From the NCBI GenBank assembly GCA_016926155.1, contig JAFGPC010000105.1, forward strand, positions 1 to 36,671: a DNA stretch of 36,671 bases. Reading direction: 5' to 3'. The translations under genes were made by a program, and so were the position numbers. Positions 6,879 to 15,746 of the stretch are shown here, one piece after another (position 1 is the stretch's first letter; each line of letters begins with the position of its first letter). Below the pieces are notes generated by a model, which was not told the DNA's origin, ran no database searches, and saw only the letters and a list, made by a program, of their open reading frames with translations. This DNA is from Sedimentisphaerales bacterium. Its GTDB lineage: Bacteria > Planctomycetota > Phycisphaerae > Sedimentisphaerales > Anaerohalosphaeraceae.

Positions 6879-9242
6879 TTATCCATTCCTATTATCATTC
6901 GTTCCGCCGGCAATCGGTTCCAACTCATTCCATCTCTTTGTATCAATCACATCGGGCAACTCCAGACGCCGAAGGGCGGCACGACGAATACGTCGCTGAC
7001 GGATCTGCTCGACTCGTTCCTCACGCTGTTCGATAAGTCCATTCATCTCTTCCCGTGTCAGATAGTATATGCCTTCTCCCAATTCCCATCGCAAAGCCAG
7101 CTCTTGCAGAACAATTCGAATCAGTTCATATCCCATCATCCAGTAATGCCTGCCTACTTTCTGACAGGGTAACAAAGTCTGGGCTACGGCCAGATCCCGC
7201 TCAATCGATTCCTGAAACATTGTTCCACCCCAACACTGCAGGTGACTGAACAAATCCTCCTGTGCCTGTTGACGCTGATGTCGAAGCTCCCGATAAATGT
7301 CTAATGAAGAATGGGAGTTATTTTGTATTTGAGCAATCCTGCCCATCAAAGAGGAGGGATCTTCGCGCCAACGGGGTGTGGACAATTCCAATTCTCCCTG
7401 CACCCGATGGCCATATTCTTCCAGAAAACTGTTCAGACTTGCTTGTCCGCGAGCAACCGTATGAAGTTTCTGTTCCTGAGCATACCCGATGTCACCGTCC
7501 AGCCCACTGGTCAACATCACGGCATAATCCCGGCCATGCTGCGACCCCATCAATTGAACCAGAATCTTCTGCAGGGAAGCAAACACAGCCTGTCCTACAA
7601 ATCCCGGCAAAAGCACCTCCGGTCCAAATTCTTCCAGCACCGTCCGGCAGCGGCCATCCAGTTCCAATAGTAACTGCTCTTCGCTGAATCCGGACAAATC
7701 CTGCTCGCGTTTCTTATATACCCACGCCAAAAAGACCGGCAACACTTCATGATCAAATCGTTGTTTTGCCACCTTCCGAAATCGCTTCATCGTGCGTGAT
7801 ATACGCCGTCGCGTTAATAGAACACCCGGCAAATGAGATAAAAAAAGCCATCCGATTCGCTCCCGATCCAACCGATCCGGGGCTCGATCCATTACACTTC
7901 GATCTTGAATCACTTTATCGAGGTCATACACGTACGGAAAACACTCTCCAAACAAACCTGCCAGCCGATCCGGTTCGGCATAAATCCGCCCTCCCATCAA
8001 CTCCAGGAAGCTTTTCTCGCAACGTCGCCGGGATGGCCGGTACCCCAGCATCCGAATCATCCGTCTTAATCCGCCATTCCCACTCATAAATCCGCACACA
8101 AGGTCCCATGTCAGCGGCGTTGGATAACGCAGGTCTTCATCTAGGCCGGACAGTACCCAGGTCCGTTCCTCCTCTGTTACCAGTGTATCGATCCGCTCTA
8201 TCTCTTCAAATCGGATCGTTTCCATCTCGTAAGCGCCTTCCAGGCCGTCTATCTTATGCTCCTGAAAAAAGACGAACCGGTCGTCTACATACCCGAATTC
8301 AATCTCAACTGGATGCCCGAAAAGCATTTCCGTCTTCAAAGCCAGTTGTGCCAGTTCCCGAACTTGTTCCTCCGTCAATCCTGGCTTACAAGATTCATCA
8401 CCTTCGGTATTCCCTTTTGATGAAGGAATTTGAACTGAGACTGACAATCGTTCCCGATCCACCAGAAACAGATACGACATCCCATGGCAGGGCTCATATC
8501 CAAACGTACACTCAATTCGCATCTGTTCGGCAAAAGCATCCTTCGGATCCTGCGTAAAGATCTTCCCCGAGACTTTCGGTGAAAGCTCCTGCTGCACATA
8601 GACCACTGCACCGCCGGATGATTCCAAATCCGAAGATTGGAACATGGCGATGATACACTGCTTTAACTGGTCAAACGGCCGAGTGGGAAATTTATGACCG
8701 GTCCGTTTCTTATAGAAGGCAAGGTATTTATCCACCAATTTCCGACCTACTCTTTCCGGCGGATATTTGTCCAATCCCGCTTCAACAAAATCCGTATCCG
8801 TCAATCCCTTAACCAATCCGGCAAAGGCGCGAATAAATTGCAAGGTCGCATGACAGAAGTCCGTTTCATCCTCCATAAGATCCGCCAGATCCGGACCAAG
8901 TCCACAATGAGATAACGTACACTCCTCCTCAGTCATACTACTACTGACAGACAACAAGAGAGGATGATGGCCTTTTCCATATTTCCCCCCTGTTTCTTTC
9001 TCCAAACGGCGCAGATACTTTTGGATTTGCTTGCTCAACTCCGCTGGCCATTTACCCCCTTGCTCCAAAAACGCTCGACGCGCTTCAGAGGTAATAAGAA
9101 AACCGGGTGGTACTGGCAGGTCGGCTTTCGCCAGTTTGCTAAGTGCAGCACCTTTCTCACCAAACTGGCCGCACAGTTGCTCAGGTTCTTCTGTACGTCC
9201 CGCCTCCAAAAAAGAATACACCCATTGGCCGAGCTTTTTCAT
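6879..9242 (-). CDS. PEP-synthase/rifampicin-phosphotransferase-like protein lacking the phosphohistidine domain
   Basis: The first 350 residues follow the ATP-grasp domain of pyruvate phosphate dikinase/PEP synthase: FGEKGAALSKL (Lys30), LPVPPGFLITSEA, YVQQELSPKVSGKIFTQDP, and PVEIEFGYVDDRFVFFQEH as the metal/ATP-binding end. The family's VSVRSG motif, with its phosphate-binding arginine, reads LSVSSS here (serine at about residue 100). Residues 370-770 resemble the helical linker of rifampicin phosphotransferase-type enzymes (YPTPLTWDLV, GRHYWMMGYELIR, GIYYLTREEM). The protein then ends in a basic tail at 787. The C-terminal swivelling domain with the catalytic histidine, which would normally follow, is absent. 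It overlaps the upstream gene by four bases (ATGA) and is probably cytoplasmic. It may bind ATP without classical phosphotransfer. The fold is secure; the function is unknown. Confidence 0.85.
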   Translation of the reverse strand: MKKLGQWVYSFLEAGRTEEPEQLCGQFGEKGAALSKLAKADLPVPPGFLITSEARRAFLEQGGKWPAELSKQIQKYLRRLEKETGGKYGKGHHPLLLSVSSSMTEEECTLSHCGLGPDLADLMEDETDFCHATLQFIRAFAGLVKGLTDTDFVEAGLDKYPPERVGRKLVDKYLAFYKKRTGHKFPTRPFDQLKQCIIAMFQSSDLESSGGAVVYVQQELSPKVSGKIFTQDPKDAFAEQMRIECTFGYEPCHGMSYLFLVDRERLSVSVQIPSSKGNTEGDESCKPGLTEEQVRELAQLALKTEMLFGHPVEIEFGYVDDRFVFFQEHKIDGLEGAYEMETIRFEEIERIDTLVTEEERTWVLSGLDEDLRYPTPLTWDLVCGFMSGNGGLRRMIRMLGYRPSRRRCEKSFLELMGGRIYAEPDRLAGLFGECFPYVYDLDKVIQDRSVMDRAPDRLDRERIGWLFLSHLPGVLLTRRRISRTMKRFRKVAKQRFDHEVLPVFLAWVYKKREQDLSGFSEEQLLLELDGRCRTVLEEFGPEVLLPGFVGQAVFASLQKILVQLMGSQHGRDYAVMLTSGLDGDIGYAQEQKLHTVARGQASLNSFLEEYGHRVQGELELSTPRWREDPSSLMGRIAQIQNNSHSSLDIYRELRHQRQQAQEDLFSHLQCWGGTMFQESIERDLAVAQTLLPCQKVGRHYWMMGYELIRIVLQELALRWELGEGIYYLTREEMNGLIEQREERVEQIRQRRIRRAALRRLELPDVIDTKRWNELEPIAGGTNDNRNG

Positions 9243-10258
9243 GGCTCCGCCCCCAACCCCGCTAGATCATACTGTACCACACCGGCATTGGTCCCGATGT
9301 AAATTTTATTCCCATCACAGGATAATTCCCCCTGTATTTCCTTTGTAATGGATCTCGTTCCCAGCACTCGCCCTGTCAACCGATCCAACACAACCAAAAA
9401 CGACGGCTGCCTGACCGCCGCGATCACCATCGTCCCGGTTACACCTACCGGAACGCTCAATTCTCCCAGCGGCAAAGCCCACTGTTCATGGCCGGCTCTA
9501 TTAAGACTTCGCAGCATCCCGGGTTCATCCTGCACAAACACCTCTCCGGCGGCAGCAGTTGCAAACCCGGTAGAAAAAGGCAGAATCCCCCGTGTCCACT
9601 CGATCCGGCCCTGCTCAAACAGATTCACACAATACAACTTTCGATTCGCCTCTCCCGCAGCGCCATCCACGAAAAACGCCAGGCCGTTCCATACCTGAGC
9701 CGATTCGTACAAACGCAGATCCGTCGGACAGATCCATTTCGGCTCGGGTACCTGCCCTGCAGGAACATCCAGCGGCAGTGCCGTCAGTTGCCCCCCTTGT
9801 CCCTTCACTTGTGAAACCAGAAGCATATCATATGCAACCGTCGGCGCTGCCGTAATCACCGCTTTCTGCTTTGAATCCGTTGAAGCATCTAAGTACGACC
9901 ATAGCGGCGAGGCGCCGCTGCTGCCATGCACTGAATCGCCCGGCACATTTGATCCTCCCGATACAGGGGAAGATTGTATCTTCTTTTTTACCCATTCCGT
10001 TCCGGGGCTTTCTTGTAACCATGACCGCGGCAGAAAGCGGGTGCCCCAGGAAATGAATAGAGCCCCCATAATGATCAAGAACAACAATAAAAACAGAGGC
10101 CGTTTCCAAACACCTATTCCCTGAACTATCCAGGGACAGTATAGCGCTCGCAGCCCTGTGACCAGCACAGGTATGATCATTGGCGTCAGCAAAACCAGTA
10201 CACAGATTCCTGCAGTTACAGCTGAGTCTAAACGCGATGTAATCAAGCGGATTTCCAA
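9239..10258 (-). CDS. Membrane-anchored PQQ-like beta-propeller protein
   Basis: The 339-residue protein starts with two hydrophobic segments (about residues 14-36 and 52-71) and a Ser/Pro-rich linker (about 75-110). The rest, to the end, is a repeat domain of beta-propeller type: TVAYDMLLVSQ, KLYCVNLFEQGRIEWTRGIL, GMLRSLNRAGHEQWALPLG, SFLVVLDRLTGRVLG, KIYIGTNAGVVQYDLAG. These W-x-L and D-x-x-T-G-x units are typical of PQQ/BamB-like blades. The repeats are short, so the propeller may be incomplete. The TTG start at 10258 is well supported by AGGAGG six bases upstream. It is the first gene of a three-gene operon behind tandem promoters. Such propellers usually bind partner proteins; which partner is not visible. 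Confidence 0.8.
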   Translation of the reverse strand: MEIRLITSRLDSAVTAGICVLVLLTPMIIPVLVTGLRALYCPWIVQGIGVWKRPLFLLLFLIIMGALFISWGTRFLPRSWLQESPGTEWVKKKIQSSPVSGGSNVPGDSVHGSSGASPLWSYLDASTDSKQKAVITAAPTVAYDMLLVSQVKGQGGQLTALPLDVPAGQVPEPKWICPTDLRLYESAQVWNGLAFFVDGAAGEANRKLYCVNLFEQGRIEWTRGILPFSTGFATAAAGEVFVQDEPGMLRSLNRAGHEQWALPLGELSVPVGVTGTMVIAAVRQPSFLVVLDRLTGRVLGTRSITKEIQGELSCDGNKIYIGTNAGVVQYDLAGLGAEP

Positions 10259-10298
10259 ACAATGCCTCCTGATGACAGGCTTTATTTACGGAAGGAGT

Positions 10299-10327
10299 AG
10301 TATACCCGATCCGTTACAACAGTTCAA
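10299..10327 (-). promoter_or_regulatory. Proximal promoter of the propeller/kinase-like/EMC3-like operon
   Basis: The minus strand has -35 TTGAAC (10327-10322) and -10 TATACT (10304-10299), separated by 17 bases. Transcription would begin near 10292, leaving a short leader that contains the AGGAGG before the TTG start at 10258. Confidence 0.65.
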
Positions 10328-10394
10328 ATCCCCAACCTCACCTATCACAAATCCGGGAATATCTTTGGTTCTGTAAGAGCCGGGATTGTCTGGT

Positions 10395-10423
10395 ATTATA
10401 CCCTTTTAATCCCACTCGAACAA
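10395..10423 (-). promoter_or_regulatory. Possible distal promoter of the same operon
   Basis: The minus strand has a perfect -10 TATAAT (10400-10395), 17 bases from a weak -35 TTGTTC (10423-10418). The -10 lies in GGTATTATACC, which is itself palindromic, so a repressor site overlapping it is possible. Confidence 0.35.
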
Positions 10424-10428
10424 AATCC

Positions 10429-10522
10429 AAGCCGACACCGTACCAAAAAGGTTCGAATAAGCCCCCTCACCTTGTGGAGCAGACCGACCGGCACCTCACG
10501 TATTTGTTAGTCGGCTTTTTTT
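10429..10522 (+). ncRNA. Candidate small RNA closed by an 8-bp stem before a T-run
   Basis: On the plus strand AAGCCGAC (10429-10436) can pair with GTCGGCTT (10510-10517), and seven T's follow (10516-10522). A competing partner, CCGAC at 10484-10488, could form a shorter terminator stem with GTCGG, so two folds exclude each other. The inner part contains CTCAC CTT GTGGAG (10466-10479). No reading frame with a ribosome site is seen, no plus-strand gene precedes it, and no good plus-strand promoter was found. It may be a small RNA or chance pairing. Confidence 0.25.
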
Positions 10523-10545
10523 GTGGGAATGAACCTCCCTCTCGT

Positions 10546-11586
10546 TTATGGCACCAGAGATCGCAGGTAGTATACCCAGATCGCGACAATTTCCCGCAGA
10601 AGATAGCGAGGCATTCCGGCCAAAATCCGCGTCTGCTCGGCAGGTACCGTATAAACATCCAGCCCTGCCCGTTGATACGTCATTTTAATCCGCGGTAGAT
10701 GATAAAAATGACTCACAACCAGTACGCGCTGCTTTCCTATACCGGCAACCATCTCCACCGTATTATCCACCGTCGCCTTAGTGTTCACACCCCCAGCATC
10801 TAGAAGAATCGCCTCTTGTGGAACGCCCTGCTCTATCGCAAATCGTCGCATGGCTTCGGTTTCATGTACAGCACCATCCCCCGGCCCGCCCGACAAAACC
10901 AGATATTTGGCCAGACCCTCTTTATACAATTCACAGCCGGTCCGTACCCGATCCGAAAGGGCAAGCGACAATCGCCCATCAGAATAGACCCTGGCCCCGA
11001 AAACAACGACCACATCCGCAGGTCGCCGGTAATCGGTCATTCCGAAAAAGAACATCTGTGCTAAGGGAAACAACACAATACACAATGTGGGCACGAATAG
11101 AAAAATCCTACGTTCCTTCGCCCGACTTACCTCGCCCCGGCCGGCCACAATTGCAATCCCGATCACCTCAAACCCCATGCTTACCAGCAGCGAAAACGGA
11201 ACCGGCACGCCCGCCCGAATCTTTCCTTGAGCCAGGAGTACGTAGAAGACTACCACATTCCATATACACACCAGATAAAGCAATAGTACAAATCCGAAGG
11301 TAATCCACTTGCGCCACAAACGCAACTTGGGCCGGATCGAAAACACCAGGAGAAACGACGATGCCAAAAACAAAAAAAAACGCCCCGTTTCCGGCGGTAC
11401 AAATCGCAAATCGATCCACCAAAGATTCGCATCAAAACCTGGATACCGCCATTGGCCCACAAGATTCAACACCGAAAAGCCCCCGACAAACAGGGCCATC
11501 GGTCGCCCCCATAATCCCACCTGCTGAAACATCGACCGCATCGATGGTTCTTCGCTTGTTGTCCTGTTTGTATCCTGCTCAAACAT
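10546..11586 (-). CDS. YdcF/SanA-type DUF218 membrane protein
   Basis: The N-terminal half has about five hydrophobic segments (residues 25-45, 65-85, 95-115, 125-148 and 165-185). The C-terminal half is a DUF218 domain: VVVFGARVYSDGRLS, an SDRVRTG segment, KYLVLSGGPGDG, EAMRRFAIEQGVP, then NTVEMVAGIGKQRVLVVSHFYHLPR. This matches the SanA/YdcF/ElyC family. Those proteins act at the cell envelope, and ElyC influences lipid-II precursor metabolism. The exact reaction is not settled for most members. The length of 346 residues is longer than SanA because of the extra membrane part. The ATG at 11586 is preceded by GGGAAAG at a suitable distance. It stands between two other minus-strand genes with separate spacing, so co-transcription is uncertain. 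The domain assignment is firm. Confidence 0.87.
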   Translation of the reverse strand: MFEQDTNRTTSEEPSMRSMFQQVGLWGRPMALFVGGFSVLNLVGQWRYPGFDANLWWIDLRFVPPETGRFFLFLASSFLLVFSIRPKLRLWRKWITFGFVLLLYLVCIWNVVVFYVLLAQGKIRAGVPVPFSLLVSMGFEVIGIAIVAGRGEVSRAKERRIFLFVPTLCIVLFPLAQMFFFGMTDYRRPADVVVVFGARVYSDGRLSLALSDRVRTGCELYKEGLAKYLVLSGGPGDGAVHETEAMRRFAIEQGVPQEAILLDAGGVNTKATVDNTVEMVAGIGKQRVLVVSHFYHLPRIKMTYQRAGLDVYTVPAEQTRILAGMPRYLLREIVAIWVYYLRSLVP

Positions 11587-11695
11587 TAATCAACTTTCCC
11601 GATTTCAATATAACAGCGATTTGTTTCATGAACAGGAAATGAAAATACCAACGATAGGAGATTTTCCGGTTATTCGTAAAGACTCTCTTATTCCC

Positions 11696-13552
11696 TTACG
11701 GATTCGGCAAACCGCTCAGGATCTCTTTGGCCGGAATCGCATACATACTGTCCGGATAGATTTCCAGAAACTGGGATAATAGTTCCCGAGCCTGGGCCAA
11801 ATGACGTTGTTTAACCTCCTCGGCCGCCTCCGGATCCTTCCACCGGTTTATCTCCAGCAGCCCCAGATCATATAATCCTTGGACCGCTGCATCGCTGCGA
11901 GGAAACTGTTCGATCAGCTCCCGCAGCTTGTCCGACCGAAGCTGTAAGTCGGTGATCAATGAATACTTGGCCAGCAAAAGATTGTCCCGCAATGGATCGT
12001 TCGGTCCGGTTGCCGTCAGCAATTCTTCCAGTCGATCCGCATAGTCCGGCCGGTATGGATTCAGAATGATAAACTGTGACAATCGCCGTTTGGAGTCATC
12101 CGAGGTCATCTGCTCCTGCTGCCGGATCAACGACCTGAGATGACGGACCTTTAACAAGAGCCTTCTCAGCTTGCCGACCGTCATCACCGTCGTCGGTGGC
12201 TCGGTAAACACTTTCCAAAACCGTTCCTGGGAAGAATCGTTCTTGGTCATCTCGAAAAGATGTCGTTGAATTTCCTTTTCGTTGACATCACAAAATTCCA
12301 TCGCCTCGGAAAAACGGCCCCGACCCGCCTGGTGAACGGCAATCCGATACCTTGCCTCGGTTGATTCCGGACTTTGTGGCGCCTGGTCCACGATCCGATG
12401 CCAGATCGGTAGATTTTCATGGTGCGGATAGTCGTTGTAAAAACGCAGCACTTCACGTTGTCCGAACAGCCGAATATCCGGGCTGTATTCATTCAACAAT
12501 GCCTGAAAATACAACGCGATCGGAAGACGCTTGCTGTTGGGCCATTTCTCGATGAAATACGCGTATTGGTCCAGCAGATGTTGTCGTTTTTCCTGATAAC
12601 GCAGTTCCTGTGGCACATCGAACCAGTTCGGCCAGCGGTCATATCCAAGTTGAATTCGGATCTCCTTTTTCAGTTCATCACGCAACAGGATCGGCTCGAG
12701 TGAATAGGCGGATGTGAAATAAGACTTGTTTTGTGGATCTTCAATCGCTCGATTTAGGATGGGACGCATGTCATGGTCGTGAAACTCCCGGACTTCTTCG
12801 GGATTGTTACCGGCAATATAAAGTTGGTAATCCAGTTCGGCAAAGCTGATTTTCGTCATGAACGTCGCCACCGCTCCGGCCAGTGTGATCCCCGTAATAG
12901 TCCATACCAGTCCGGGACGATAGCGCGTAAAATGGCCAATCCCGATCACCACACCGGCGATCGCCAGCCCGATCAGCCAGGCCCCCATCCATGGCGTATA
13001 TGAAAAACCCCATTGAATCGGGTCCGACTCGCCGCCCCCGAAAACCGCCCAATATAAAAGCTGGGGCGCCATACACAGGGCAATCGCAATAAACCGTGAA
13101 CGAAACCGCAGCGGCCGACACGCGGCTCCAACGCAACCAATCACAAGAACCACTGCAAACAAAGGCAGCCGGGCCAGAAATACAGCACAAAAAATAAATG
13201 GAAGACTGTATTTGAAGCTTAATAACTGCGATACGATGACCGGCGCCACTGCTAAAATCCCCATCAGAAACGCTAACACCAGAATCTGCCAAGGATACTG
13301 ATAAATACTCAGTGGATGCGTTACATAAGGATGCAACCAGTTGCTTTGAAATTGAAATAGACCGGTCCAGTTCAGTTCGATGCGGCCGTTTTGTATCCAC
13401 GTCCAGAAAAGACATGTTGCCGCATACATCAACACCGAAACCACCCAGCACCAATGCACATTTGCATGGCTGTAGTGTAGTGTCGGCCCGACTGTCATAA
13501 AGGACTTTTGCGGGCCGGTATTGTTGTCATGGACCTCTTCGGCCATACTCAT
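11696..13552 (-). CDS. Polytopic membrane protein with C-terminal helical-repeat domain
   Basis: I do not recognise a named family. Residues about 34-255 contain six or seven hydrophobic segments (for example WCWVVSVLMYAATCLFWTWI, ILVLAFLMGILAVAPVIVS, WLIGLAIAGVVIGIGHF). Residues about 280-618 are soluble and helical, with tetratricopeptide-like units (SPESTEARYRIAVHQAGRGR, SDAAVQGLYDLGLLEINRWK, ARELLSQFLEIYPDS). FLEIYPDSMYAIPA near the end is typical of tetratricopeptide proteins of the YbgF/BamD kind. The protein therefore looks like a membrane-bound scaffold. No ribosome-binding sequence precedes the ATG at 13552, and an intrinsic terminator ends only 14 bases upstream. Expression may depend on read-through from the ATPase operon. 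The function is unknown. Confidence 0.75.
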   Translation of the reverse strand: MSMAEEVHDNNTGPQKSFMTVGPTLHYSHANVHWCWVVSVLMYAATCLFWTWIQNGRIELNWTGLFQFQSNWLHPYVTHPLSIYQYPWQILVLAFLMGILAVAPVIVSQLLSFKYSLPFIFCAVFLARLPLFAVVLVIGCVGAACRPLRFRSRFIAIALCMAPQLLYWAVFGGGESDPIQWGFSYTPWMGAWLIGLAIAGVVIGIGHFTRYRPGLVWTITGITLAGAVATFMTKISFAELDYQLYIAGNNPEEVREFHDHDMRPILNRAIEDPQNKSYFTSAYSLEPILLRDELKKEIRIQLGYDRWPNWFDVPQELRYQEKRQHLLDQYAYFIEKWPNSKRLPIALYFQALLNEYSPDIRLFGQREVLRFYNDYPHHENLPIWHRIVDQAPQSPESTEARYRIAVHQAGRGRFSEAMEFCDVNEKEIQRHLFEMTKNDSSQERFWKVFTEPPTTVMTVGKLRRLLLKVRHLRSLIRQQEQMTSDDSKRRLSQFIILNPYRPDYADRLEELLTATGPNDPLRDNLLLAKYSLITDLQLRSDKLRELIEQFPRSDAAVQGLYDLGLLEINRWKDPEAAEEVKQRHLAQARELLSQFLEIYPDSMYAIPAKEILSGLPNP

Positions 13553-13557
13553 TCACA

Positions 13558-13594
13558 AACGATTTAAAAAAATCGTTGTGTCCTTAACGATTTT
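13558..13594 (-). terminator. Terminator of the V-ATPase operon with an alternative third arm
   Basis: Read on the minus strand, AAAATCGTT (13594-13586), an 8-base loop and AACGATTTT (13577-13569) form a 9-bp stem followed by a T-run (to 13566). This is a clear intrinsic terminator 44 bases after the subunit D stop. A third arm, AAATCGTT (13565-13558), is perfectly complementary to the second arm, so a competing hairpin could replace the terminator. That hairpin would cover the bases just before the ATG at 13552. Confidence 0.7.
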
Positions 13595-13637
13595 CGGTCG
13601 ATCTCTTTCGACCTGCTCACCGCTCCACCGTCTGACG

Positions 13638-14255
13638 TCATCCCCGGATGATATCGGCAATCTTCATCAGCCGACTAGTGTTGTCTCTCTCCGCTTCGCT
13701 CATCTTGTCGGTGATATATTTGATGGTTTCCTGAATATCCGGAATCACCACATGTTCGAGAACATTCACACGGCGACGCGTGCTCTGTAATTCCGTCGCC
13801 AGAAGCATCGCTTGTTTTTCCTTTTCAGCCAGTTCGATCAGACTGTCAAAGGCCCTTTCCAGCGCCCGCAGCGCCACATCCAGTTCGCCGCTGGTTGTTG
13901 AAAAACCGTAACACATAATTTCGCCGGAGATATCCTTTGTCAAATCGGGCACTTTCACGCTCATGATACTGGCAAACTGAATAGTCAGGGCAAATTGTTT
14001 GGTCGGCATATCGATCGCTGCGGCCATATCTTCCGGCTCCATCGTCGCACGGGCCATCATAAACCGCCGCGTGGTTTCGAGCAGTTCTTTTTCCACCTGC
14101 TGCCGTAACGGCTTGAGCTCACCGGCAATCTTGACAAGCTGCCGGCTGATCTCATCGCGTTTCTGGCTAAGCAACTTATGACCCCGGCTGGCCAGTTCCA
14201 CCCGCCGACGGAGCTGAAGCTGCTCCATTCGAGTTGCGCTTATATTTTCGAGCAT
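13638..14255 (-). CDS. atpD: V-type ATPase subunit D (central rotor shaft)
   Basis: Subunit D forms the long coiled-coil shaft of the V1 rotor that turns inside the A3B3 head. The 205-residue length fits the family. The N-terminal helix (TRMEQLQLRRRVELASRGHKLL then KRDE) and the C-terminal helix (ELQSTRRRVNVLEHVVIPDI) are the paired coils and carry the family hallmark R-R-x-N-x-L-E. It is the last gene of the nine-gene operon, 44 bases after subunit B, and is followed by an intrinsic terminator. Identification is secure. Confidence 0.95.
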   Translation of the reverse strand: MLENISATRMEQLQLRRRVELASRGHKLLSQKRDEISRQLVKIAGELKPLRQQVEKELLETTRRFMMARATMEPEDMAAAIDMPTKQFALTIQFASIMSVKVPDLTKDISGEIMCYGFSTTSGELDVALRALERAFDSLIELAEKEKQAMLLATELQSTRRRVNVLEHVVIPDIQETIKYITDKMSEAERDNTSRLMKIADIIRG

Positions 14256-14299
14256 TCTCTCATCTCGTGATCAATCGTTTCGTAAAGGAGTACACTCTG

Positions 14300-15697
14300 T
14301 CAGGACTCGGCCGTCTGGGTTTGTCGGAACTGGGGCATGTACTTATCGATCAGCTTCGGATCGACTCGCTTGAGTTCACTGTCCTCAAACATGCTCAGCA
14401 ACTTCCATCCCAGATCCAGCGTATCGAACACGCTGCGGTTTTCATAATACCCCTGCGAGATATATTTGGCTTCAAATTCGTTGGCGTACTTCATATACTT
14501 CTGGTCCTCGGCGGATAAGGCCGCTTCACCCAGGATCGTCGCCAGTTCCTGCGCCTCTTTCCCGCGGGCATAGGCCGCATACAATTGGTTATACAGGTCC
14601 GCATGGTCTTCCCGTGTCTTGCCCGAGCCGATTCCCTTGTCCTTCAATCGTGACAGGCTCGGCAGCACATCCACCGGTGGGGCTACCGCTTTACGGTGCA
14701 GCGCCCGGCTCATGATGATCTGCCCCTCGGTAATATACCCGGTCAGGTCCGGCACCGGGTGGGTCTTATCGTCTTCCGGCATGGTCAGCACCGGCACCTG
14801 CGTGATTGATCCCTTGCGGCCCTTTACACGCCCCGCACGTTCATAAATCGTCGCCAAGTCGGTATACAGATATCCTGGATATCCTCGCCGACCGGGCACT
14901 TCCTTACGAGCGGCGCTGATCTGACGCAGTGCTTCGCAATAGTTGGTCATATCGTTGAGAATCACCAGAACGTGCATGTTTTCTTCAAAAGCCAGATACT
15001 CGGCTGCAGTCAGGGCCACACGGGGAGTCGCGATTCGCTCAATCGCCGGATCATTGGCCAGATTGATAAACAACACCGCTCGCTCAATCGCGCCGGTATT
15101 GGTCAGGTCGTTGATAAAGAACTGGGCCGCTTCGAAGGTGATGCCCATCGCCGCGAACACCACGGCAAACGCCTCGCCCTCGCCCAGCACCGTTGCCTGG
15201 CGAGCAAGTTGTGCGGTGATGTCGTCGTGTGGAAGACCCGAACCGGAAAAGATCGGCAGCTTCTGTCCGCGCACCAGGGGGTTTAAGCCGTCAATCGTGC
15301 TGATTCCCGTCTGAATAAACTCGTTCGGATAATCGCGGGCATACGGATTGATTGGATTGCCGTTGATGTTAAGCCGCTTTTGGGGGATGATGGCGGGCCC
15401 ATCGTCCTTGGGACGACCGGTCCCGTCGAACACCCGCCCCAGAATCTCCGGCGACACACCCAGTTCCATCGGCTTACCCAGAAACCGTACGGTGCTGTTG
15501 TCCACATCAATCCCTTCGGTGCCTTCAAAAACCTGTACGAGGACTTTATCCGCCTCGACCTGCAGGATTTGTCCGTGCCGCGTGGAGCCGTCGGCAATTT
15601 CAATATCGACGATCTGCCCGTACTTGGCCCCTTCGACACCCTCTACAAGCATCAGCGGCCCGGCAATCTCCGTCACTGTGCGATACTCTTTCAGCAT
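14300..15697 (-). CDS. atpB: V-type ATPase subunit B (non-catalytic head subunit)
   Basis: Subunit B alternates with subunit A in the V1 hexamer and completes the nucleotide site without turning over ATP itself. The 465-residue length is normal. The N-terminal beta barrel ([20 protein letters not shown]), the region [18 protein letters not shown] in place of a classical P-loop, and [20 protein letters not shown] with the arginine that reaches the neighbouring A site are all visible. The C-terminal helical part ([20 protein letters not shown] and following) fits the family. It lies 49 bases after the subunit A stop in the same operon. Identification is secure. Confidence 0.96.
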   Translation of the reverse strand: MLKEYRTVTEIAGPLMLVEGVEGAKYGQIVDIEIADGSTRHGQILQVEADKVLVQVFEGTEGIDVDNSTVRFLGKPMELGVSPEILGRVFDGTGRPKDDGPAIIPQKRLNINGNPINPYARDYPNEFIQTGISTIDGLNPLVRGQKLPIFSGSGLPHDDITAQLARQATVLGEGEAFAVVFAAMGITFEAAQFFINDLTNTGAIERAVLFINLANDPAIERIATPRVALTAAEYLAFEENMHVLVILNDMTNYCEALRQISAARKEVPGRRGYPGYLYTDLATIYERAGRVKGRKGSITQVPVLTMPEDDKTHPVPDLTGYITEGQIIMSRALHRKAVAPPVDVLPSLSRLKDKGIGSGKTREDHADLYNQLYAAYARGKEAQELATILGEAALSAEDQKYMKYANEFEAKYISQGYYENRSVFDTLDLGWKLLSMFEDSELKRVDPKLIDKYMPQFRQTQTAES

Positions 15698-15746
15698 CTT
15701 ACACTCCCGTATTCACATTCGGTTTTACCCGATTTGGACAGTCACC

